A program made the translations under genes and the position numbers. A stretch of DNA of 64,000 nt, from assembly GCF_028737205.1 (NCBI RefSeq), contig NZ_JAQZAL010000001.1, forward strand, positions 372,001 to 436,000, in the 5' to 3' direction. Shown piece by piece: positions 1 through 8,266 of the stretch (position 1 is its first letter; every line of letters starts with the position of its first letter). This stretch comes from Actinomycetospora lutea (lineage in GTDB: Bacteria; Actinomycetota; Actinomycetes; Mycobacteriales; Pseudonocardiaceae). The notes beneath the pieces were generated by a model. The model ran no database searches. It was given only the letters and a program-made list of their open reading frames with translations, and was not told the DNA's origin.

Positions 1-696
1 GTCGGCACGCTCGCCTACGGGGCCGCGCCGGGGGAGGCCGAGCCCGAGGAGGTCGTCTCGGGCGGCGCGGCCCGCCGCACCGTCACCGTGCTGCTCGACG
101 CCGCCCGCACGCGCACGTTCTGGCTGCTCGCGGGCGGGTTCGCGATCTGCGGCGCGACCACCGTCGGCCTGCTCAACACCCACTTCGTGCCCGCCGCGCA
201 CGACCACGGCATGCCCGCCACCACCGCCGCGGGGCTGCTCGCGGTGGTCGGGGTGTTCGACGTCGCGGGCACGATCGCCTCCGGCTACCTCACCGACCGC
301 GTCGACCCGCGCAAGCTGCTCGCCGTCTACTACGTGCTGCGCGGCGCGTCGCTGCTGGTGCTGCCGTTCCTGCTCGCGCCGACCGCCGCGCCGCCGCTGT
401 GGGCGTTCGTCATCTTCTACGGCCTCGACTGGGTCGCCACCGTGCCGCCGACCGTCGCCCTGTGCCGGGAGCACTTCGGGTCCCGCGCGCCGATCGTCTT
501 CGGCTGGGTCTTCGCGGCGCACCAGGTGGGCTCCGCGATCGCGGCCGTCGGGGCCGGCCTCATCCGCGACCTCACGGGTGCCTACGACGGCGCCTGGTGG
601 TCGGCCGGCGCGCTGTGCGTGATCGCCGCCGGGCTCTCGCTGGGGCTCCGGCGCGCCGCGGCGACCCGGCCTGCTGCCGAGCCCGCCCGGAGCTAG
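1..696 (+). CDS. MFS transporter, C-terminal part (cut by window start)
   Basis: The reading frame is open from base 1 and ends with TAG at 694-696, so only the last 231 codons are visible. The sequence is a run of hydrophobic segments separated by short charged loops. One loop, about 95 residues in, carries a GYLTDRVDPR stretch that resembles the conserved loop between helices of the major facilitator superfamily. The piece therefore probably covers the C-terminal six-helix half of a 12-helix permease of the oxalate/formate or monocarboxylate kind. The substrate cannot be told. The next gene starts only ten bases after the stop. Confidence 0.8.
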   Translation, partial: VGTLAYGAAPGEAEPEEVVSGGAARRTVTVLLDAARTRTFWLLAGGFAICGATTVGLLNTHFVPAAHDHGMPATTAAGLLAVVGVFDVAGTIASGYLTDRVDPRKLLAVYYVLRGASLLVLPFLLAPTAAPPLWAFVIFYGLDWVATVPPTVALCREHFGSRAPIVFGWVFAAHQVGSAIAAVGAGLIRDLTGAYDGAWWSAGALCVIAAGLSLGLRRAAATRPAAEPARS

Positions 697-699
697 CGT
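694..699 (+). promoter_or_regulatory. -10-like TAGCGT for a leaderless transcript
   Basis: TAGCGT lies seven bases before the GTG start at 707 and no Shine-Dalgarno sequence is present. The same arrangement recurs before at least seven other genes in this window (3583, 18237, 33497, 41761 minus strand, 44089, 51314, 53151), so it is read as a -10 box whose transcript starts at or next to the start codon. It overlaps the stop codon of the upstream gene. Confidence 0.5.
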
Positions 700-706
700 C
701 GGGCGT

Positions 707-1330
707 GTGACGATCACCGAGCACCCCGGCGCCGACGACCGCGACTGGGGCGGGCGCCTCCCGCGCAACGAGTCGCTCGACCTCGACGACGACCAGCGCG
801 CCGTCCGGGACCGGATCGTGGAGCGCGGCGCGGTGTGGGCCGAGCGCTCCGGGTTCGCCGCGACCGACGACCGGGGCGGGCTGCTCGGTCCGTTCAACGC
901 CTTCGTGCTGCGCCCCGGGCCCGGCCGGGCGTTCAACCGCTGGATCGCCGCCGACCAGCAGCAGTCGTCGCTGGCCGCGCCGATCCGCGAGGTCGTCATC
1001 CTCACCGTCGGCGTCGCGTGGCAGGCCGACTACGAGGTCTACGCGCACGTCGCCGCGGCACGGTCCGTCGGGCTGTCCGAGACGGTCATCGCCGGCCTGC
1101 GGGCGGGCTCCACCGAGGGCTTCGCGCCCGACGAGCTCGCCGCGCACCGCTTCGCCGACGAGCTCGTGCGCACCCACCGCGTCACCCCGGAGACCTACGC
1201 CGCCGCGGAGGAGACGTTCGGCCGCGACGGCGTGCTCGACCTGGTGCACCTCGTCGGCATGTACCTCGCGACCTCGGCCCTGCTCAACGCCTTCGAGATC
1301 CCGGCGCCGCCGATCCCGGACCCCTCCTGA
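707..1330 (+). CDS. Carboxymuconolactone decarboxylase family protein
   Basis: This 207-residue protein has the all-helical fold sequence of the carboxymuconolactone decarboxylase/AhpD superfamily. The core runs from about residue 85 to 150 and includes an LAAPIREVVILTVG stretch followed by helices with A, Y and H in the usual positions. The CxxC pair of AhpD-type peroxidase partners is missing, so a redox role is unlikely and a decarboxylase-like or hydrolase-like role is more plausible. The GTG start is chosen because a TAGCGT box sits seven bases ahead. A link to the aromatic pathway further on is possible but unproven. Confidence 0.75.
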   Translation: MTITEHPGADDRDWGGRLPRNESLDLDDDQRAVRDRIVERGAVWAERSGFAATDDRGGLLGPFNAFVLRPGPGRAFNRWIAADQQQSSLAAPIREVVILTVGVAWQADYEVYAHVAAARSVGLSETVIAGLRAGSTEGFAPDELAAHRFADELVRTHRVTPETYAAAEETFGRDGVLDLVHLVGMYLATSALLNAFEIPAPPIPDPS

Positions 1331-1347
1331 CGCCGCCGACGACGTAG

Positions 1348-1375
1348 GCCGCCTCCGTCCGATGCCGGAGGCGGC
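1348..1375 (+). terminator. Stem-loop terminator after the decarboxylase-like gene
   Basis: Two 10-base arms (GCCGCCTCCG and CGGAGGCGGC) flank an 8-base loop, starting 17 bases after the stop codon. There is no T run, which is usual for terminators in high-GC actinobacteria. Confidence 0.6.
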
Positions 1376-1391
1376 GGCCCGCGGACGCGCC

Positions 1392-1397
1392 TAGCGT
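1392..1397 (+). promoter_or_regulatory. -10-like TAGCGT before the polysaccharide deacetylase gene
   Basis: TAGCGT lies 42 bases before the ATG at 1440. Here a short leader with a GGAG-type ribosome site (about 1430) would be transcribed, unlike the leaderless cases elsewhere in the window. Confidence 0.4.
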
Positions 1398-1439
1398 CCC
1401 CGCCCGGGCAGGTGCGGACGGGCTCGGTCGGAGCGGACC

Positions 1440-3569
1440 ATGGGGACACCAGGACGGCGACGTCGGCTCGCCGGTGTGCTCGGCCTGGTCGCGATCGTGG
1501 TCGGCGCCCTCGTCGCGGGCCCGACCTCCGCCACGGCGGCACCGACGACAACGGTCAGCCTGACGTTCGACGACGGCCAGGCCACCCACTACACCGCGAT
1601 GCAGGCGATGCGCGCGCGGGGCATGGTCGGCACCTTCTACATCAACTCGGCGCTCGTCGCGACGAGCACCTACTACCTGCCGTGGGACCGCATCCACGAG
1701 ATCGCCGACGCCGGCAACGAGATCGGCGGGCACACCGCGCACCACGTGAACCTGACGACCGTGAGCGCCGCGACCGTCCGCGCGGAGGTCTGCGACGACC
1801 GCACCACCCTGGCCGCGCAGGGGTTCTCGCCGGTGTCGTTCGCCTACCCCGAAGCGGGCGTCAACGCGACCGCCGAGCAGGCCGTGCGCGACTGCGGGTA
1901 CCAGAGCGGCCGCGACGTGGGCAGTCTCTTCGGACCACAGTGCCCGTGCCCCTACGTGGAGTCGGTGCCCCCACCGGACCCGTACCGCCTGCGCACGATC
2001 GACGGCGTCACCACGGCGACCCGGCTGGCCGACCTGCAGGCCGCGGTGACGAACGCCGAGACCCACGGGGGCGGCTGGGTGCCGCTGGTCTTCCACGGCA
2101 TCTGCGACGGGCAGTGCACCGGCGGGAACTCGATGTCCCCGACGATCTTCAACGCGTTCCTGGACTGGCTGGCCGCGCGCCAGGGCCAGGGCACCGTCGT
2201 GCGCACCGTCGCGCAGGCGCTCGCGGGCTCCTCGCCGCCGACGTCGACCACCCCGTCGACCACCCCGACGACCACCAGCCCGACGACCACCACCGCGCCG
2301 GTCACCACACCGCCGGTCACCACGACGACCACGCCGCCCACGGCCGCGACGTCGGTCAGCCTGACGTTCGACGACGGGCAGGCCAGCCACTACGCGGTGA
2401 TGCAGTCGCTGCGGTCCCGGGGACTGCGGGGCACCTTCTACATCAACTCCGGGTTGGTGGGGTCGAGCTCGTACTACCTGCCGTGGGACCGCATCCACGA
2501 GATCGCCGACGCCGGCAACGAGATCGGCGGTCACACGCTGCGCCACACCAACCTCACGACGGTCAGCGCCGCGGACGCCCGGGTGGCCGTGTGCGACGAC
2601 CGGACCGCGCTCCGGGCGCAGGGGTTCTCGCCCGTCACCGCCTTCGCCTATCCCGAAGCGGGCGTCAACCCGACCGTCGAGCAGATCGTCCGCGACTGCG
2701 GGTACGCCTCGGGCCGCGACGTCGGCAACCTGTTCGGCCCGCTGTGCCCGTGCCCCTACGCCGAGACCCTGCCGCCGCCGGATCCCTACCGGCTCCGGAC
2801 GATCCAGGGCGTCACGTCGTCGACGACGCTGGCGGACCTGCAGGCCGCGGTGACGAACGCCGAGACCCACGGCGGTGGCTGGGTGCCGCTGGTCTTCCAC
2901 GGCATCTGCGACGGGCAGTGCACCGGCGGGAACTCGATGTCCCCGACGATCTTCAACGCCTTCCTGGACTGGCTGGCGGCGCGCCAGGACCAGGGCACCG
3001 TCGTGCGCACGGTCGGGGAGGCGGTGGGGTCGGTCGGCCCGCCGGTGACGACCACGACCACCACGCCGCCCGTGACCGCCACGACCGTGCCCGTCACCGT
3101 GACCACGCCGCCGTCGTCGACCACGACCCCGCCGGTCACGACGAGCAGCACGACGACCCCGCCGGTCACCACGACGACGCCGAGCACCACGACGTCGACC
3201 ACGACGACGCCGCCGGCGACGACCACCACCACGACGACCACGACCACCACGACGACCACGACGACCCCGGCGCGGACCGTCACCGTGACCGCCCCGGCGC
3301 CGGGCACGTCGATCGCGCGCGGCGCCAACGTCCAGCTCCGCGCGACGATCGGTGGCCTTGCACCGAACGTGGCGCCGCGGGTGACCCGCGTCGAGTTCGT
3401 CCTCGACGGCGGCGCCCCGGCGGTGGCCACCGACACGTCGTCGCCGTACCAGGCGACGTGGCGGGTCCCCGCGAGCACCACCGTCGGCGCGCACACCCTC
3501 ACGGCCGTCGCGACCGATGCCGCCGGCACCCGGACCACGTCACCGGGCGTCCCGATCACCGTGCGCTGA
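1440..3569 (+). CDS. Secreted protein with two polysaccharide deacetylase (NodB) domains
   Basis: The 709-residue product begins with a signal peptide (four Arg, a hydrophobic core, likely cut after ATAA near residue 34). Two NodB-type domains follow, at about residues 38-260 and 306-525. Each has the TFDDG motif (near residues 42 and 310) and an HTxxH metal motif (HTAHH near 98; HTLRH in the second). The usual RxPY motif is replaced by FAYPEAG in both. Thr/Pro-rich linkers follow each domain, and a C-terminal Ig-like domain of about 90 residues may hold the protein to a wall or glycan. It probably de-N-acetylates or de-O-acetylates a cell-wall or exopolysaccharide outside the cell. The two catalytic domains are close copies. 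Confidence 0.85.
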   Translation: MGTPGRRRRLAGVLGLVAIVVGALVAGPTSATAAPTTTVSLTFDDGQATHYTAMQAMRARGMVGTFYINSALVATSTYYLPWDRIHEIADAGNEIGGHTAHHVNLTTVSAATVRAEVCDDRTTLAAQGFSPVSFAYPEAGVNATAEQAVRDCGYQSGRDVGSLFGPQCPCPYVESVPPPDPYRLRTIDGVTTATRLADLQAAVTNAETHGGGWVPLVFHGICDGQCTGGNSMSPTIFNAFLDWLAARQGQGTVVRTVAQALAGSSPPTSTTPSTTPTTTSPTTTTAPVTTPPVTTTTTPPTAATSVSLTFDDGQASHYAVMQSLRSRGLRGTFYINSGLVGSSSYYLPWDRIHEIADAGNEIGGHTLRHTNLTTVSAADARVAVCDDRTALRAQGFSPVTAFAYPEAGVNPTVEQIVRDCGYASGRDVGNLFGPLCPCPYAETLPPPDPYRLRTIQGVTSSTTLADLQAAVTNAETHGGGWVPLVFHGICDGQCTGGNSMSPTIFNAFLDWLAARQDQGTVVRTVGEAVGSVGPPVTTTTTTPPVTATTVPVTVTTPPSSTTTPPVTTSSTTTPPVTTTTPSTTTSTTTTPPATTTTTTTTTTTTTTTTPARTVTVTAPAPGTSIARGANVQLRATIGGLAPNVAPRVTRVEFVLDGGAPAVATDTSSPYQATWRVPASTTVGAHTLTAVATDAAGTRTTSPGVPITVR
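2034..2210 (+). repeat. Direct repeat copy 1 (end of first NodB domain)
   Basis: This 177-base stretch is almost identical to 2838-3014, exactly 804 bases (268 codons) downstream, with only a handful of mismatches. The rest of the two domains is clearly more diverged. This suggests a recent duplication or gene conversion limited to this part. Confidence 0.85.
2838..3014 (+). repeat. Direct repeat copy 2 (end of second NodB domain)
   Basis: Partner of 2034-2210; it encodes the same GICDGQCTGGNSMSPTIF segment and the following LDWLAARQ helix. Confidence 0.85.
3043..3275 (+). repeat. Thr-codon low-complexity tract
   Basis: Mostly ACC/ACG codons, encoding a Thr- and Pro-rich linker of about 77 residues inside the deacetylase gene. 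A shorter tract of the same kind lies at about 2236-2341. Such linkers are commonly glycosylated spacers in secreted actinobacterial enzymes; the length may vary between strains by slippage. Confidence 0.8.
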
Positions 3570-3595
3570 CGGACCGGGCCCCTACGCTGTCCCGC

Positions 3596-4363
3596 ATGGC
3601 GGGACGACCGAGCTGGGAGCTGGGCTCGGTCCGCAACGCCGCGCGGCTGCTCAAGGAGTTCTCGGTGGTCGACCGCGAGCTCGGGGTCGCCGAGCTCGCC
3701 CGCCGCCTCGGGCTCGGGACGAGCACGGTGCACCGGCTGCTCGCGACCCTCGCCGACGAGCGCCTGCTCGAGCGCGGGCCCGGCGGCACCTACCGGCTCG
3801 GACTCGCCGTGCACGAGCTCGGCGCGAGCGTCGCGCCGCACGTCGGCCTGCACGAGGCGGCGATGCCGGCGATGGCCGGGCTGCGCCACGCCACCGGCGA
3901 GACCGTGCAGCTCGCGGTACTGGACGGGATGGACTCGGTGTACGTCGAGCGCCTCGAGAGCCCGCACACCGTCCGGATCTTCGCCCGCGTCGGGACGCGC
4001 CTGCCGGCCACCACCACGAGCACGGGCAAGGTCCTGCTCGCGGCCCTGGCGCCCGAGGAGCTCGACGCCCGGCTCGCGGCGTGGACGCCCGAGCGGCCCA
4101 CGCCGCACTCGATCACCGACCCGGCGACGCTGCGCCGGCGCCTGCGCGAGATTGCCGAGCGGGGCTGGGCCGACAACCGGGAGGAGAGCCGGCTGGGCGT
4201 GGTCTCGGTCGGCGCGCTGATCCGCGACGGGGAGGGCGAGCCGGTCGCCGCGGTCAGCGTCGCCGTCCCCGTCACGCGGGCGGCGGCGGCCACGATGCGC
4301 CGCTACACGACGCTCGTCACCGACACCGCCGAGGTCATCAGCCGCCGGCTCGCCCTCACCTGA
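3596..4363 (+). CDS. IclR family transcriptional regulator
   Basis: The 255-residue protein has an N-terminal winged helix-turn-helix (about residues 10-70, with LGVAELARRLGLGTSTVHRL) and the IclR effector-binding domain (about 75-250, with the signature ATTTSTGKVLLA). TACGCT lies seven bases before the ATG, which supports this start and a leaderless transcript. The stop is five bases from the end of the convergent phosphotransferase gene at 4369, so it may regulate that gene pair or the more distant aromatic genes. The effector is unknown; IclR proteins often sense aromatic acids or their breakdown products. Confidence 0.9.
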   Translation: MAGRPSWELGSVRNAARLLKEFSVVDRELGVAELARRLGLGTSTVHRLLATLADERLLERGPGGTYRLGLAVHELGASVAPHVGLHEAAMPAMAGLRHATGETVQLAVLDGMDSVYVERLESPHTVRIFARVGTRLPATTTSTGKVLLAALAPEELDARLAAWTPERPTPHSITDPATLRRRLREIAERGWADNREESRLGVVSVGALIRDGEGEPVAAVSVAVPVTRAAAATMRRYTTLVTDTAEVISRRLALT

Positions 4364-4368
4364 CCCGA

Positions 4369-5493
4369 CTAGCGACCCGGGATCGGCTTGCCCGAGAACA
4401 GGTACTTCTGGGCCAGCGCCACCGGGTCGTAGGCGGCCGGGGTCGCTTCCTCCGGGGCCGCCGTCACCGTCACGGGGCGGGTCTGCACGATGCAGACCGG
4501 GTCGCCCGCGCGGCGGTGGCGGCTGATCACCCACTCCACGTCGACCGGGTGGCCGTAGTGCTCCTCGATCGCGCGCACCGCCGAGGCGATCGCGCCGATC
4601 TGCTCGTCGTCGAGCACCTGCCGGTCGGCCAGCTTGGCCGGCATGTCGATCTCGGTGACCGCACCGACCGCGAAGTCGAACGCCGACACGATCCGCTTGT
4701 GCGCGACGTCGTACTTCAGCACGCGGCCGTCGGCCTTGCCGACCTCCACGTGGTCGGGGTCGACGACTCCCTGCACGACCGCCTCGCCCCAGCCCCAGTT
4801 GGTCTCGATGACGATCCGGTCGGGCTTGCCGGTCACGGGGTGGACCGAGAACGCGACGCCCGAGCTGCGGGCGTGGATGAGCTCGATGACCCCGACGGCG
4901 ATCGGCATCGCGTGGTGGCTGATGCCCTTGCGCAACCGGTAGGCCAGCGCGCGGGCGGTGAACAGCGAGCCCCAGCAGTTGCGGACCGCGTCGAGCACCC
5001 GATCGATCCCCGACACCCCGAGGTAGGTGTCGAAGATGCCCGCGAACGAGGCGTCGGCGGCGTCCTCGCCGGTGGCCGACGAGCGCACCGCGACCGGCAC
5101 GTTGACGTCGACGCAGCGCAGGCAGAGCTCCTCGTAGGCCTCGGTGAGCCGGGCCGTGAGGTCCGCCCCGACGGGCGTCGCCGTGAACATCGCGCGGATC
5201 TCGGCGGACGCCGCCTCGACCTCGGCCTCGCCCGGCGCCGACCCGAGCCGGGAGATCACGGCGTCGATCCGCTCGTCGAGGCCCGACTCCCGGCAGTGCC
5301 GCGCGTAGGCGTCGACGGTGACCGCGAAGCCCCGCGGGACCTCCACGCCCGAGCGCAGCAGCTCGGCGAGCCGTCCCATCTTCGAGCCGCCGGCCGCGAT
5401 CGCCCGCGCCGGGTCGACCTCGTCGATCCAGACGACGGCGTCGCAGCTGTGACCCGTGGTGGGCGTGGGCTCGACGGGATCCACGGCGGTCAT
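4369..5493 (-). CDS. PEP synthase-like ATP-binding subunit (phosphotransferase pair A, small subunit)
   Basis: The 374-residue protein is a stand-alone PEP/pyruvate-binding (PPDK_N, ATP-grasp-type) domain. It has GGSKMGRLAELLRSGVEVP near the N-terminus, the nucleotide-site signature VRSSATGEDAADASFAG near residue 120, a GVAFSVHPVTGKP stretch and a C-terminal IVQTRPVTV. The start is fixed by GGAGG six bases ahead. It lies 20 bases after the large subunit gene, so the two form an operon. The domain makes a phosphohistidine from the beta-phosphate of ATP on its partner. The size matches the ATP-binding subunit of phenylphosphate synthase and the first domain of rifampin phosphotransferase. The acceptor substrate is unknown. 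Confidence 0.85.
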   Translation of the reverse strand: MTAVDPVEPTPTTGHSCDAVVWIDEVDPARAIAAGGSKMGRLAELLRSGVEVPRGFAVTVDAYARHCRESGLDERIDAVISRLGSAPGEAEVEAASAEIRAMFTATPVGADLTARLTEAYEELCLRCVDVNVPVAVRSSATGEDAADASFAGIFDTYLGVSGIDRVLDAVRNCWGSLFTARALAYRLRKGISHHAMPIAVGVIELIHARSSGVAFSVHPVTGKPDRIVIETNWGWGEAVVQGVVDPDHVEVGKADGRVLKYDVAHKRIVSAFDFAVGAVTEIDMPAKLADRQVLDDEQIGAIASAVRAIEEHYGHPVDVEWVISRHRRAGDPVCIVQTRPVTVTAAPEEATPAAYDPVALAQKYLFSGKPIPGR

Positions 5494-5513
5494 GCGTACC
5501 TCCGGGGCGGCGG

Positions 5514-7295
5514 TCACCCGGCGACACCCGCAGGGGTCTCGGCTCCGGTGTCCGGGGTGGTGGTGGTGGCCTTCGTGACGATGGTGACGGTGCCGTTGGT
5601 GCCGTCGACCTCGATCTCGTCGCCGTCGCTGATCGACAGCGTGGCGATGCCGACCGCGGTGACCGTCGGGACGCCGTACTCGCGGCCGACGATCGCGGCG
5701 TGGGACAGCATGCCGCCCCCGTCGCACACGGCGCCGGCGATCTTGCCGAAGGCGGGCGTCCAGTTCGGCGAGGTCGACTCGCAGACGAGGATCGAGCCGG
5801 GCTCGAGGCGGTGCAGCTCGTCGGACGACTGGAGCACCCGTGCGGTGCCCCGCGCGGTGCCCTTGGCGGCGGCGACGCCCGACATCACCGTCTGCTTCGC
5901 GGCGTCGGGGTTCTGCACGGCCTTGATCGCGCCCGGGTTGAGCCCGAAGATCTCGATGAGCACCGGGTCCTCGACGGCCTCGGGGATGGTCCCGAGCACC
6001 TTGGGCATCTCGCTCCGCTTCGCGAACCAGTGGTCGAAGTACTGGCGGCGCTCGCCCACGAGGCTCTTGAGCTCGCCCGCGTAGGGCCGGCGCCCGCTCG
6101 CGACGTCGAGGAGCTCCGGCCAGAACAGGTAGAGCATGTCGTCCTTGTCGTCGGCGTTCTCGCGCCGCGCCAGCTCCTGGCACCCCCACCGCAGCGGGAG
6201 CATGACCTTGAGGTCGATGTAGTAGTTGTGGTCGTCCTGCCACCAGGGGAAGTTCGCCGCCTGGTTGGACGCGAGACCGGCGTCGAAGACCGCCTGCTCC
6301 TCGCGGGTCAGGCCCGAGCGTGCGTTGTCGATGGCCTCGTCGCGCTCGGCGGCCGCGTTGCGGGCGGCGGCCTCGAAGTCGTGGGCGTCGTCGCGCTTGA
6401 GGAACGTCTTGACCAGGCCGAGCGGGATCGTGTTGTCCTCGATCCAGCTCGGGACGCCGACGTCGCAGGTGGCCTCGGCGCGCCAGCCGTAGATCTGCAG
6501 GAAGTCGTCGAACTCGGTGAGCCAGACCGACGCCGCGCCGCCGTGACGGCCGAGGGCCTCGCGCAGCTGGTGCGGCTCGTTCTCCTCGAAGACCGCGGCG
6601 ATGCCGGCCTGGCGGGCCCGCAGGGCGAGCTTGTCGAGCTCGCGGTCGGTCTCCATGATCTTGGTGTCCTCGCCCTGGAGGAACTTGCCGATCTCGGCGG
6701 GGTTGATCCCCATGTCGGCGCAGGCGCCGTAGAACCCGAGGAAGTTGGCCAGCATCGGGTACATGACGCCGAAGTGGATCTCCATCGAGCGCTTGTGGTA
6801 GCGCCGGCCCTGGGTCAGCAGGTCGGTGAGGTCGGGCGTGCCGGTGAAGTCGACCCCGCGGAAGTACTGCCAGGTCGCCTCGAGCTCGTCGCGGCCGGCG
6901 TCCCAGATCGAGCGGTAGTTCGCCAGGAAGTGGGGGAGGTTCGTCGCGATCCGGTTGGCCCGGGCGCCGATCTCGCGGGGATCGGTCTCGGGCAGGGCGC
7001 AGCCGTACAGGTGGGTGCCGGCGAAGCGCGCGGTGATGCCGCGGCCGGGCGGGAGCGGCAGGGCCTCGGCGGCGTGCTGGGTGCCCCAGCAGTAGCCGTC
7101 GGAGCTCCACAGCGTGGCGGCGAGCGGGGTCAGGCCGCGCGACCAGTGGAAGTCCAGGAACCAGAAGCCCTGCTCGTCGCCGGGCTTGAAGGGGCTGGCG
7201 GCGTCGACGATGTACGGCGACTCGAAGTGCTCCGGCTTGAACCCCGGGTACCACTCGCCCGTGGCGAACTCGTCCACCGGCACCACGTTGGCCAT
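5514..7295 (-). CDS. PEP synthase-like phosphohistidine subunit (phosphotransferase pair A, large subunit)
   Basis: The 593-residue protein ends in a PEP-utilizing-enzyme mobile domain (about residues 470-580) with the phospho-accepting His near 532 in GGGMLSHAAIVGREYG. The roughly 450 residues before it are rich in Trp, Tyr and Phe and resemble the substrate domain of phenylphosphate synthase-type and rifampin-phosphotransferase-type enzymes. No PEP-binding barrel is present, so it is not a true PEP synthase. The expected reaction is ATP + acceptor + water to AMP, phosphate and phosphorylated acceptor. GAGGAGG is seven bases ahead of the ATG. It is homologous to the large subunit at 22051-23910. 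Confidence 0.8.
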   Translation of the reverse strand: MANVVPVDEFATGEWYPGFKPEHFESPYIVDAASPFKPGDEQGFWFLDFHWSRGLTPLAATLWSSDGYCWGTQHAAEALPLPPGRGITARFAGTHLYGCALPETDPREIGARANRIATNLPHFLANYRSIWDAGRDELEATWQYFRGVDFTGTPDLTDLLTQGRRYHKRSMEIHFGVMYPMLANFLGFYGACADMGINPAEIGKFLQGEDTKIMETDRELDKLALRARQAGIAAVFEENEPHQLREALGRHGGAASVWLTEFDDFLQIYGWRAEATCDVGVPSWIEDNTIPLGLVKTFLKRDDAHDFEAAARNAAAERDEAIDNARSGLTREEQAVFDAGLASNQAANFPWWQDDHNYYIDLKVMLPLRWGCQELARRENADDKDDMLYLFWPELLDVASGRRPYAGELKSLVGERRQYFDHWFAKRSEMPKVLGTIPEAVEDPVLIEIFGLNPGAIKAVQNPDAAKQTVMSGVAAAKGTARGTARVLQSSDELHRLEPGSILVCESTSPNWTPAFGKIAGAVCDGGGMLSHAAIVGREYGVPTVTAVGIATLSISDGDEIEVDGTNGTVTIVTKATTTTPDTGAETPAGVAG

Positions 7296-7360
7296 CTGAT
7301 CCTCCTCGTCGATGAGCGCTGGGCCACCGTTCATCCCGGCGGCTCTGTGATGCAAGCAAC

Positions 7361-7381
7361 ACGTTCCACCAGTGCGAACGT
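7361..7381. promoter_or_regulatory. Operator-like palindrome, site A
   Basis: ACGTTC-N9-GAACGT has perfect 6-base arms. The inner 17 bases (7363-7379, GTTCCACCAGTGCGAAC) align with sites at 17384-17400 and 18190-18206. It lies between divergent genes, 68 bases before the phosphotransferase A start and 60 bases before the SDR start, where a repressor or activator could control both. Confidence 0.5.
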
Positions 7382-7438
7382 TGCCCGCCGCCGAACGGGG
7401 GCGTGGGTCCCCGATCGGCGGTACGAGAAGGTGCGGGG

Positions 7439-8248
7439 GTGAGCGAACCGCGCCCCATGGTCGAGCTCCCCTATCGGCGTGCTCCCCTCGATGCTGCGTC
7501 TCCCCTGGCCGTGGTCGTCGGCGGCACGGGTGCCCTGGGGGGAGCGATCGTGCGGCGGCTGCGCTCGCGCGGGCTGCCCGTGCTCGCCGTCGCCCGCTCG
7601 GCCGAGGCCGTCGCCGCGCTGGCGGCCGACGACGAGGGCATCGGGGCGTGCGCGGCCGACATCGGGGAGGACGCCGCCGGCGAGGTGATCGCCGACGCGC
7701 TGCGGGCCCGGGACCTGCCGGTGCGCATGGTCGTGCAGGCCGCGGGCCTGCCCGCCCTCGGCGGTCTCGACGCCGTGGAGCCCGCGGCGCTCGGCGCGGC
7801 GGTGGCCCTCAAGGTCGGGGGCCTGCTGCGGCTGGTCCGGGCCGCCGACCCGTGGTTGGGCGAGGGCTCGCGGATCGTCGCGCTCGGCGGGCACTACGGC
7901 GCCGAGCCCTCGCCGCACGTGCCGGGCGCGGGCGTCACCAACGCGGCCCTGGCCAACCTCGTGCGCCAGCTCGCCGACGCCCACGGTCCGCGGGGGATCA
8001 CCGCGCACCTCGTCGCCCCCGGCCCCGCGGACACCGACCGCCTGCGCCGCCTCTCGTCCGCCCAGGCCGACGCGCGGGGCATCGCCGTCGAGGACGTCCT
8101 CGCCGAGCGCCGGGCCGAGTCGCCGCTGGGCGCGATGGTCACCCCGGAGCAGGTGGGCTGGGCGGTCGCGACGCTGCTCGACCCCGAGGCCTCGGCGCTG
8201 ACCGGGTCGACCCTCGCGCTCGACATGGGGGCGCGCCGGGGCATCTGA
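7439..8248 (+). CDS. Atypical short-chain dehydrogenase/reductase
   Basis: The 269-residue protein has a Rossmann start (AVVVGGTGALGGAIVRRL) at about residues 24-41 and the overall SDR length. The catalytic YxxxK is not found; the expected place reads GAGVTNAAL, so K is replaced by N. Activity as a normal dehydrogenase is therefore doubtful. The GTG start has GAGAAGG ahead. The N-terminal tail [11 protein letters not shown] is encoded by a 29-base dispersed repeat. It shares the site A intergenic region with the phosphotransferase A operon and may belong to the same regulon. Confidence 0.75.
   Translation: MSEPRPMVELPYRRAPLDAASPLAVVVGGTGALGGAIVRRLRSRGLPVLAVARSAEAVAALAADDEGIGACAADIGEDAAGEVIADALRARDLPVRMVVQAAGLPALGGLDAVEPAALGAAVALKVGGLLRLVRAADPWLGEGSRIVALGGHYGAEPSPHVPGAGVTNAALANLVRQLADAHGPRGITAHLVAPGPADTDRLRRLSSAQADARGIAVEDVLAERRAESPLGAMVTPEQVGWAVATLLDPEASALTGSTLALDMGARRGI
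7465..7493. repeat. 29-base dispersed repeat, copy 1
   Basis: Identical to 16395-16423 except for one base. The unit contains GCTCCCC twice, 16 bases apart. Both copies are in the same orientation and lie inside genes (start of the SDR here; end of acetaldehyde dehydrogenase there). Confidence 0.8.
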
Positions 8249-8266
8249 GCGCCGGGGGTCCGGAGC

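Noticed and set aside
3043-3275. CRISPR or tandem repeat array
   Set aside because: The repetition is only ACC/ACG codon runs inside an open frame encoding a Thr-rich linker; there are no spacers.
1284-3494. 736-codon minus-strand frame opposite the deacetylase
   Set aside because: Its translation is mostly Arg/Gly runs produced by the antisense of Thr codons; the plus strand encodes clear NodB motifs and a signal peptide.
5514-7295. True PEP synthase or pyruvate phosphate dikinase
   Set aside because: The C-terminal PEP/pyruvate-binding barrel is missing and the ATP and His domains are on separate chains, so the phenylphosphate synthase/rifampin phosphotransferase comparison fits better.
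4369-7458. A single 1029-residue fused phosphotransferase on the minus strand
   Set aside because: The small-subunit frame stays open upstream, but the region before 5493 is clearly coded in a different frame by the large subunit, and GGAGG precedes the ATG at 5493. It is two genes, not a fusion.
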